From Bacteroidota bacterium (GTDB taxonomy: Bacteria; Bacteroidota; Bacteroidia; Bacteroidales; ML635J-15): 37,871 nt of DNA. The notes under the pieces were generated by a model that saw only the letters and a program-made list of their open reading frames with translations, was not told where the DNA came from and did not search any database. Shown in pieces: positions 32,336 through 37,871 of the stretch. The position numbers were made by a program, and so were the translations under genes. The stretch spans positions 1 to 37,871 of the forward strand of contig JAKQEK010000380.1 in assembly GCA_029558535.1 (NCBI GenBank), written 5' to 3'. Within the stretch, counting starts at the first letter, position 1, and every line of letters starts with the position of its first letter.

Positions 32336-33133
32336 TTATTTATTATTTTGTTTTTGATATTGTTTGAATTTGTAGGCAATTATCGAAATCAAATCATATT
32401 CTGTAAGCTTCAATAAAAAATCTGAGGAAAAGTCGCACCAATTTAAAAATACATTACATTCTTCTTGATTTAAACCTGTAATTTTCATAACCAATGCTGT
32501 ACTGATTTTACTATCAATAATTGAATTTAAATAATCTTTTTGTTGTAATTCGAGCAGTTTCTGTTTTTCTTTACCCTCTTTAGAAAACATATCATATAAA
32601 GCCGTAATAGGGCTGAATACAATTCCTAATCCTGAAGCCGGAGTGCTCGATCGTGTATAATAATCAATATCAGCTGGCCTGAGTGGAAAATTGGCAATAG
32701 CATAAGTGTATTCATTGTCAGGCAATTTCATATTGGTGATCTCGTATTCCAATTGTTTGTACCTTTTTAAAGCAATTATTTCAACCGATTTAAGCTCATA
32801 GATTTTTGTGTTTAAAAATACGACTAGAGGCTTCGAGTTTTCAGCATCTTCTTCACTTACCACAACATATTTTTTATCAAAACCCAAACTTGAAAAAACG
32901 ATAGTATCACTGATATTTGCTGTCAAAAAGAAGTAACCTGAAGTATCAGTAATAGTTCCATATCTAGTTTTTTTTACATAAACATTAACATAAGGTAAGG
33001 CTAGTCCGTTACTTTCTTCAAAAACGTAACCTGCAATAATAACTCTATCAGCAATTCTTAAGAATTGCGCTTCAACAACCTCCGGAATAACAAAGGTAAA
33101 TATTGTCAGACAAAGTATAACTATTTTTTTCAA
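32336..33133 (-). CDS. Secreted CarboxypepD_reg-like domain protein
   Basis: A 265-residue exported protein with signal peptide MKKIVILCLTIFTFVIPEVVEAQ. Residues about 33-118 form a carboxypeptidase regulatory-like beta-sandwich: IAGYVFEESNGLALPYVNVYVKKTRYGTITDTSGYFFL, then DTIVFSSLGFDKKYVVV and a final VEIIA strand. This is the same module that precedes SusC/TonB-dependent receptors, but no plug or barrel follows. The C-terminal half is helical (KEGKEKQKLLELQQKDYL, ending in a Lys/Gln-rich tail) and contains no motif I recognise. It lies downstream of the glycosidase-like gene on the same strand with a 109-bp gap. Confidence 0.78.
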   Translation of the reverse strand: MKKIVILCLTIFTFVIPEVVEAQFLRIADRVIIAGYVFEESNGLALPYVNVYVKKTRYGTITDTSGYFFLTANISDTIVFSSLGFDKKYVVVSEEDAENSKPLVVFLNTKIYELKSVEIIALKRYKQLEYEITNMKLPDNEYTYAIANFPLRPADIDYYTRSSTPASGLGIVFSPITALYDMFSKEGKEKQKLLELQQKDYLNSIIDSKISTALVMKITGLNQEECNVFLNWCDFSSDFLLKLTEYDLISIIAYKFKQYQKQNNK

Positions 33134-33242
33134 GATATTTCCATAAATCTAAATAACGAAAATACAATTAAATTATTACAGAAAAATGTAAACTAGTAAA
33201 ATATCTTTTATTGACATATGTATATTTGTGTGATAAATTATG

Positions 33243-35048
33243 TTAATAATTTATTAATAGCAAAATAACTGCAGAAGTCATAGATGAATTATCAATAAAT
33301 GAATTTCTTTCAAAATCAAAATATCTCAAATTATCATTTGTCTTTTTGTTTATAAATGTTGAGATTAAACTAGATTTAAGTACTTCGGAAATATTATTGT
33401 ACCCATAAAGCTTGAAGCCTGAAATTAAAAAATAGAAATATTCGATGTTATATTTTTCCGATTTAAAAAGATTATAATAATATCCCGAATTGATCATTTC
33501 TTCTGTTTTTTTTGCATATTCCGCAGCAATTTCCATAGAAGCTAATCCCGACCATAAACAATAACCCACAGCATTTCCGCTTAAAATTATTGTGTCAGAA
33601 ATTATACTATAATCGCAATATTGTTTCAAGGTATTATTATAAAAATACTTATTAAAGTTATCCAAAATGTTTTCTATTTGATTTTGATACATTTTTGCTT
33701 TAACAGTATCACCAAGAACCCTAGACATTTTTTCAAGACAATATTTTTCGGTGTATAATAAAGCATTTAATTCTACAGACTCAACTCCCTTAGAATTTTC
33801 ACACCACAAATTATTGTTTTTATTACAGTATTTATACCAATAGTTATGATATGATTCAATCTTTGGAAAGGCCTGAGCTAAAAATTCGAAATCTTGTGAG
33901 ACAGAATAAATATTCCAGCAAGTCCATGCTGCCATGGGATTTTGATTAATCGGAGAACTTATTTCATTATCGGGATTAAAGCTTAAAAATCTATTAATTG
34001 AACTGTCGGGATTTATTGATACTAAAACAGCAGCCAATTGATGCATAGCCAGTCTGGTATCAAATTTTATTAGTGAAGATGCTATTAACCACGATTCATC
34101 AACATCTGAAATAGAATTTTCTATCCCACATCCTCTGTAGAAAAAATAATTTGAATATCCGGGAAGGGGGCTTTTTAGGTTATTATATAGTGTTTGGATG
34201 CTTTTAAAACTTAAATCTCTATATCCGGTATCATTTGAGCTTATGGCATTAAATATTGCTTCCCAGTAATTGGTATTATTTTTCAGATAATTATCAGGAT
34301 TTTCAAGAGCGTCAGAAGCTACCATTACATCTTGTTTTGAATCACCTTTGAAATATTGTGAAATAGTAGCAATAAATTTTAGGGTGTCGTCGGGATTTAT
34401 TTTCTGAAGATCTTTATAAGAAATTTCATAATCAGTTTCGGTGTACATAATTTCCAAATCCTTGTCAATTCTAAACCTTATCAGCCAGAAGATATCTTCT
34501 TTATTGTCTATTTTAAACATCCATCCATCCGCAAAATTTTCTGCCTTTCCAAGTTCTGCAAATGCACTACCTTTAAGCCTCATTGAAACGGATTGTTCTT
34601 TATTTGAAGTGTTTATAATTAGTGCCTGATATAAACATGTCCGATTTGAAATGGAACTCAGTTTTAGTTCAACTTTAATATTAGGGAAAATATATTTTTG
34701 ATATAACATTCCCGGCAATTGAGAAATTTCATATTCTTCTGCTTCGGATAGAGGCATAACCCCTTTGCCTGCAATCCCGAAATCAAATTCGATTAAAGAT
34801 TTTGATATCCACTTTTGGGTTTTAAGACAATAAGGTCCTCCAAATTTGCCATAATTATTTTTGTTTAAAGAATCCGGGATGGTAAACCCAAACCATGATC
34901 CGCGAGAAGTATAAAATTCTGATTCATCAAAAGGTGAAGCAGGGAAATAATTGCAGTTAATATTATTTTTATAATTATTTATTTCTGTTTGAGAATAAAT
35001 GCTTCCTGCAATAACCAATAGAAGACAATGGAATATTATTCTTTGCAT
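33243..35048 (-). CDS. Secreted glycoside-hydrolase-like protein (GH63/GH37-like (alpha/alpha)6 type)
   Basis: A 601-residue exported protein with signal peptide MQRIIFHCLLLVIAGSIYSQ. The N-terminal half (about 35-235) is beta-rich (RGSWFGFTIPDSLNK, KSLIEFDFGIAGKGVMPLSE). The C-terminal half (about 260-600) reads as paired helices of an (alpha/alpha)6 barrel: YFFYRGCGIENSISDVDESW, PMAAWTCWNIYSVSQDFEFLAQAFPKI, GVESVELNALLYTEKYCLEKMSRVLGD and SGNAVGYCLWSGLASMEIAAEYA. These resemble trehalase/GH63-type enzymes, where VELNALLY-like helices follow an acidic catalytic loop. That loop (usually containing a D-x-S-P-R or D-x-S-S-R motif) is not visible; only WCENSK precedes it. Activity is therefore uncertain and the family call is tentative. 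Confidence 0.55.
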   Translation of the reverse strand: MQRIIFHCLLLVIAGSIYSQTEINNYKNNINCNYFPASPFDESEFYTSRGSWFGFTIPDSLNKNNYGKFGGPYCLKTQKWISKSLIEFDFGIAGKGVMPLSEAEEYEISQLPGMLYQKYIFPNIKVELKLSSISNRTCLYQALIINTSNKEQSVSMRLKGSAFAELGKAENFADGWMFKIDNKEDIFWLIRFRIDKDLEIMYTETDYEISYKDLQKINPDDTLKFIATISQYFKGDSKQDVMVASDALENPDNYLKNNTNYWEAIFNAISSNDTGYRDLSFKSIQTLYNNLKSPLPGYSNYFFYRGCGIENSISDVDESWLIASSLIKFDTRLAMHQLAAVLVSINPDSSINRFLSFNPDNEISSPINQNPMAAWTCWNIYSVSQDFEFLAQAFPKIESYHNYWYKYCNKNNNLWCENSKGVESVELNALLYTEKYCLEKMSRVLGDTVKAKMYQNQIENILDNFNKYFYNNTLKQYCDYSIISDTIILSGNAVGYCLWSGLASMEIAAEYAKKTEEMINSGYYYNLFKSEKYNIEYFYFLISGFKLYGYNNISEVLKSSLISTFINKKTNDNLRYFDFERNSFIDNSSMTSAVILLLINY

Positions 35049-35085
35049 AACTTAATAATGTTTTAAAAACTTCGATAAAGATACG

Positions 35086-35093
35086 TATTTTTG
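35086..35093 (+). promoter_or_regulatory. Putative -7 box for cutC
   Basis: TATTTTTG matches TAnnTTTG and lies 26 bp upstream of the cutC ATG. The -33 position is TTTT, a weak match. Confidence 0.42.
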
Positions 35094-35119
35094 TGTTGTA
35101 ATAAAAACAATGCCATAAT

Positions 35120-35875
35120 ATGTCAATTTTGATTGAAGTTTGTTGTGATAATATTAAATCTATAATAAATATTGAGGAATCATTTGCAGCTAGAGTTGAA
35201 TTATGTGCAGGATTGCAACTTGGTGGATTGACTCCAAATTATGGATTGGTTATAAAAGCATTAGAAAAAAGTTCAAAAAAGATTAATGTCTTGATCCGAC
35301 CTCGCCCCGGAAATTTTGTCTATAGTGATGAGGAATTTGATATTATGTGTAGAGATGTTTTATTTTTTAAGTCAATGGGTATAAATGGTATAGTTTCAGG
35401 AATTCTTAACGAAAACAGAGAAGTTGACACAAAGAGAATTTCAGAGTTAGTGAATCTTGCTATACCTATGGACTTTACCTTTCATCGTGCTTTTGATTTT
35501 TGTGACGATTTAAATAAAGCGACTGAAAATATAATCAGTTGTGGTGCGAAAAGAATTTTAAGTTCCGGAGGAATGAGTTGTGTTGATGATGGAATAAGTA
35601 ATTTGATGAACTTACATTTAAAATTCGGTAATGAAATTATCATAATGCCCGGTGGAGGTCTTAATAAACATAATGCAAAATTTCTTGCTAAGGTTGGAAT
35701 AAAAGAATATCATTTATCTGCAACCGTCTTTGAAGCAGATGAAAAAAGTAATACTAAAAAATATGTTGAAGGTTTTGGGTATTATGTTAAAGACGATTTG
35801 TGCGGATATAAATATTCTGATAAAATTATAGTAAATGATTTATTTGTTACTATTAATGTTAAAGATGGCAGCTAA
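35120..35875 (+). CDS. cutC: CutC family protein
   Basis: A cytosolic TIM-barrel protein of 251 residues. Family motifs are ILIEVCCDNI at the N-terminus, RVELCAGLQLGGLTPNYGLV, NVLIRPRPGNFVYSDEEFDIMCRDV, FTFHRAFDFCDD, RILSSGG and IMPGGGLN. CutC was named for copper homeostasis in E. coli, but the metal role is disputed and the reaction is unknown; no copper transporters are nearby. It is divergent from the glycosidase-like gene and is followed after 50 bp by an SDR gene, probably co-transcribed. Confidence 0.93.
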   Translation: MSILIEVCCDNIKSIINIEESFAARVELCAGLQLGGLTPNYGLVIKALEKSSKKINVLIRPRPGNFVYSDEEFDIMCRDVLFFKSMGINGIVSGILNENREVDTKRISELVNLAIPMDFTFHRAFDFCDDLNKATENIISCGAKRILSSGGMSCVDDGISNLMNLHLKFGNEIIIMPGGGLNKHNAKFLAKVGIKEYHLSATVFEADEKSNTKKYVEGFGYYVKDDLCGYKYSDKIIVNDLFVTINVKDGS

Positions 35876-35925
35876 TGAGAAATATTGTTTTCAATAATTG
35901 TTAAATAGTAAAATATAAAATATCA

Positions 35926-36678
35926 ATGAAAGGCAAGAACATAATAATAACAGGAGCTTCTTCAGGAATTGGGGCTGAATTAGTAAAAATATTATCATCT
36001 GATAATAAGATATTTGCAGTTTCACGTAACATCTCAAATATTAGCGAGACTCCAAACATAAAGGCATATTCTTGCGATGTTTCCAAAGCGGAAAATATTG
36101 ATTTGTTATTCGATGAGGCAGTCAATTTTTTCGATAAAATTGATGTATTCTTTGCAAATGCAGGATTTGCTTACTGCGAAAGAATACAAAAGTCGGATTG
36201 GAATCATATTGATGAAATATTTAGTACTAATGTTAAATCGGTATTCTATAGCTTGTGTAAACTAAAAGAAATTAGCGAGGATAAACCTTTCAAATTTGTT
36301 ATAACAGCGAGTGCTTTTAGTTACATTTCAATGCCCGGATATTCATTGTATTGCTCAACAAAGTTTGCTCTTAAGGGTTTTGCAGATGCCTATAGATATG
36401 AATTGGATAAATGTCAAAAATTAATTTTAGTCTATCCCGTAGCAACTTATACAAAGTTCTTTAATGTGGCAGGTTCTGACAAAATGTTGTGGCCAAGACA
36501 AAAACCGGAAACTGTTGCAAAGGCAATGATTAAAGGAGTAAGAAAATCTAAAGAAAATATTTATCCGTCTTTCTTATTTCGAATATTGTTGCTAGTAGCC
36601 CGAATTTTACCATTGTTTTATATTTATGTTAAATTGGAAGGCAAAAAATTTAGAAAAAATAATAAATTTTCTAATTAG
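35926..36678 (+). CDS. Short-chain dehydrogenase/reductase
   Basis: A 250-residue classical SDR. The Rossmann motif is TGASSGIG (10-17), the NNAG-type motif is ANAGFAY, and the catalytic triad region is ITASAFSYISMPGYSLYCSTKFA with Ser, Tyr and Lys (YxxxK as YCSTK). After VYPVATYTKF the C-terminus holds a hydrophobic basic-ended helix (FLFRILLLVARILPLFYIYVKLEGKKFRK), which may attach the enzyme to the inner membrane. This is common in SDRs acting on lipid substrates. The substrate cannot be predicted. Confidence 0.88.
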   Translation: MKGKNIIITGASSGIGAELVKILSSDNKIFAVSRNISNISETPNIKAYSCDVSKAENIDLLFDEAVNFFDKIDVFFANAGFAYCERIQKSDWNHIDEIFSTNVKSVFYSLCKLKEISEDKPFKFVITASAFSYISMPGYSLYCSTKFALKGFADAYRYELDKCQKLILVYPVATYTKFFNVAGSDKMLWPRQKPETVAKAMIKGVRKSKENIYPSFLFRILLLVARILPLFYIYVKLEGKKFRKNNKFSN

Positions 36679-36788
36679 ATTAAAATAAAATGGTGATCGT
36701 AAATTATTGTTAAACAAATAAATATATTCAATTTAACAGTTTAAGAAATACATAAAATAGATTGGTATAATAAATATTGTATATTTTT

Positions 36789-36819
36789 TTTGTTGGATTA
36801 AAAAATAGTAGTATTTTTA
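36789..36819 (+). promoter_or_regulatory. Promoter for the outer-membrane barrel gene
   Basis: TTTG (36789-36792), a 19-bp spacer and TATTTTTA (36812-36819) match the Bacteroidota -33/-7 pattern with one mismatch at the last base. The leader to the ATG is about 24 bases. The rest of 36679-36788 is AT-rich with nothing recognisable. Confidence 0.5.
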
Positions 36820-36849
36820 CCTGAAATTAAAAAACAAAATTAACGAACT

Positions 36850-37500
36850 ATGAAAAAACTTATTTTATTATCAATTACAGTATTATGTATTACTGGATTG
36901 TATGCACAGAATTCGTCATTAAATATTGATTTAAATGGTGGAACACGTTTACTTGGGATGAAAAACGCCAGATCAAATTATGATTGTGCTATGGCTGATT
37001 TAAGTGCTAATCTTGGTGTTACTTACATGTTTTGTAATATTACTGACGAAGATTTGTTACATTCAATCGGTGTAAGACTTGATTATGGATTCGATCAGAT
37101 TACTTCTTTTATCCCTGACACTGAAACAGAAACTAAAACTACACTGATGAGAGGTACAGGACAACTTGTAGTTAATGTTGATGATTTGTTTGGAATGGAA
37201 TTAGCACCTTTTGGACTTATTGCTCATGGGGGTATTGGTGCATCTTTTATGTCCAATCCAGATGGTAACGCATCACGTGCTGACAGAATGATTCATGTAA
37301 TTGCAGGTATTAGCCCTCGTTATTGGATTAATGAAACTATTGCTGTAAATATGGATTTTTCTTTTGTTGGATTAGATAGACAAAACTGGGGTGTTGAAAT
37401 GTTATCTCGTTTTGGAACTCCAACAATCGGTAAATATGTAAATATGAGCCTTGGTGTTACAATTGGACTTATAAAAGCTCCTAGTTCAAGCAAATATTAG
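36850..37500 (+). CDS. Small outer-membrane beta-barrel protein
   Basis: A 216-residue exported protein with signal peptide MKKLILLSITVLCITGLYAQ. The mature sequence alternates hydrophobic and polar residues in 8 or so strands: LNIDLNGGTRLLGMK, DLSANLGVTYMF, HSIGVRLDYGFDQI, LAPFGLIAHGGIGASFM, MIHVIAGISPRYWINETIAVNMDFSFVG and YVNMSLGVTIGLIKA. This is consistent with an OmpA-N/OmpX-sized barrel of the outer-membrane beta-barrel superfamily. There is no OmpA C-terminal domain. It is flanked by its own promoter and terminator, so it is monocistronic. Confidence 0.8.
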   Translation: MKKLILLSITVLCITGLYAQNSSLNIDLNGGTRLLGMKNARSNYDCAMADLSANLGVTYMFCNITDEDLLHSIGVRLDYGFDQITSFIPDTETETKTTLMRGTGQLVVNVDDLFGMELAPFGLIAHGGIGASFMSNPDGNASRADRMIHVIAGISPRYWINETIAVNMDFSFVGLDRQNWGVEMLSRFGTPTIGKYVNMSLGVTIGLIKAPSSSKY

Positions 37501-37519
37501 AATTCATATTAATAAATAT

Positions 37520-37552
37520 AAAAGCAGTTTATTCGATAAGCTGCTTTTTTTT
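37520..37552 (+). terminator. Intrinsic terminator after the beta-barrel gene
   Basis: The stem AAAGCAG (37521-37527) pairs with CTGCTTT (37541-37547). The inner TTTAT/ATAAG can extend the helix. A T8 run follows. Confidence 0.8.
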
Positions 37553-37583
37553 GTTTTATACCCTATATATTTAGATTAAAAAT

Positions 37584-37613
37584 TTTGAGAATAATTATAA
37601 TGGTGTATTTTTG
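37584..37613 (+). promoter_or_regulatory. Promoter for the polysaccharide export gene
   Basis: TTTG (37584-37587), an 18-bp spacer and TATTTTTG (37606-37613) fit the Bacteroidota pattern, with spacing one base short of the usual. The leader to the ATG at 37635 is about 15 bases. It follows a terminator, so it starts a new transcription unit. Confidence 0.55.
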
Positions 37614-37634
37614 TAGACTTGTAAAAAGCAATAA

Positions 37635-37871
37635 ATGAAAGCGATAGAAATGAGCAAAAGCATATTATTAATACTAACAGGATTATTACTAATACTAATC
37701 AGTTCCTGTACGTCGGTAAAGAAATTGCGCTATTTACAAACTGAGAGTGACGGGATAGAAACAGAACATATACTTGATTACAACAAAACAGATGGATACA
37801 GATTAAATAAGGGGGATAATTTGTATATAGATATAACGACCTCAAATATAGAATTTAAGGAATATATAATA
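37635..37871 (+). CDS. Polysaccharide export lipoprotein (Wza-like), N-terminal part
   Basis: The gene runs off the right edge; 79 codons are visible with no stop. The signal peptide has lipobox LISSC (Cys25), followed by TSVKKLRYLQ. Then comes TDGYRLNKGDNLYIDITTSN, the start of a Poly_export domain (Y-[RK]-L-x-x-GD-x-L-x-I-x-I). Proteins of this family form the outer-membrane/periplasmic channel for capsule or exopolysaccharide. In Bacteroidota the gene usually opens an export locus with a Wzc-type chain-length kinase next. Start ATG 37635; ATG 37650 is an alternative that keeps the signal peptide. Confidence 0.82.
   Translation, partial: MKAIEMSKSILLILTGLLLILISSCTSVKKLRYLQTESDGIETEHILDYNKTDGYRLNKGDNLYIDITTSNIEFKEYII

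Noticed and set aside
33221..33228. Plus-strand TATATTTG, a possible antisense promoter into the glycosidase-like gene
   Set aside because: There is no -33 element at the right spacing and no gene or ORF of note downstream on that strand. AT-rich DNA gives such matches by chance.

Overview
The window is AT-rich chromosomal DNA of a member of the Bacteroidota, most likely class Bacteroidia (Bacteroidales/Marinilabiliales type). This rests on several things seen together. Intergenic regions repeatedly carry the Bacteroidota -7 promoter motif TAnnTTTG, and Shine-Dalgarno sites are not evident. The order CBS protein - Omp85-like protein - nadK - PorG-like - uppS - bamA - two ompH/skp - murI is typical of the phylum. 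Other typical features are DUF4476 and CarboxypepD_reg-like secreted proteins and many signal peptides ending in AQ. The species cannot be named from the sequence alone.

Layout. The left edge (about 35-178) is the 5S gene and terminator closing an rRNA operon. From 187 to 7316 all genes are on the minus strand: dfrA and thyA (folate/dTMP), a BFN (DUF151) nuclease-domain protein, an ABC-F ATPase, short-form purL and pdxJ. At 7317-7387 transcription diverges. The plus strand from 7388 to 17407 is an envelope-biogenesis run: CBS/ACT-like protein, single-POTRA Omp85-like protein, NAD kinase, two tandem PorG/DUF6089-like proteins, undecaprenyl diphosphate synthase, BamA, two periplasmic Skp/OmpH chaperones, a terminator and glutamate racemase. 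It joins outer-membrane protein assembly with lipid-carrier and peptidoglycan precursor supply. A regulatory stretch follows (17470-20834): an orphan LytTR response regulator overlapping a class-III aminotransferase, a secreted protein of unknown role, and a small receiver-like domain with a C-terminal membrane anchor. htpG comes next and converges on clpS across a bidirectional terminator.

From 23469 to 37500 the region is more accessory and envelope-directed. Its centre is a 2076-residue secreted protein on the minus strand: N-terminal TPR, PD40 propeller-like segment, long helical region, 13 perfect-length 10-residue Asn-rich repeats, then three SPOR-like domains separated by poly-Asn linkers. 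After it come a protein with three DUF4476-like units, a lipoprotein, a CarboxypepD_reg-like protein, a secreted (alpha/alpha)6-type glycosidase-like protein, cutC, an SDR and an outer-membrane beta-barrel protein. The right edge cuts a Wza-type polysaccharide export lipoprotein, probably the first gene of an exopolysaccharide/capsule locus.

The best candidates for something undescribed are the giant TPR-PD40-repeat-SPOR protein, whose repeat copies differ only at synonymous sites, and the tail-anchored receiver protein. I found no CRISPR array, insertion sequence, prophage, integrase, tRNA or recognisable defence system. No stretch longer than 300 bases lacks a gene. The longest is 29700-29992, which is AT-rich and holds only promoter-like motifs for its two divergent genes.
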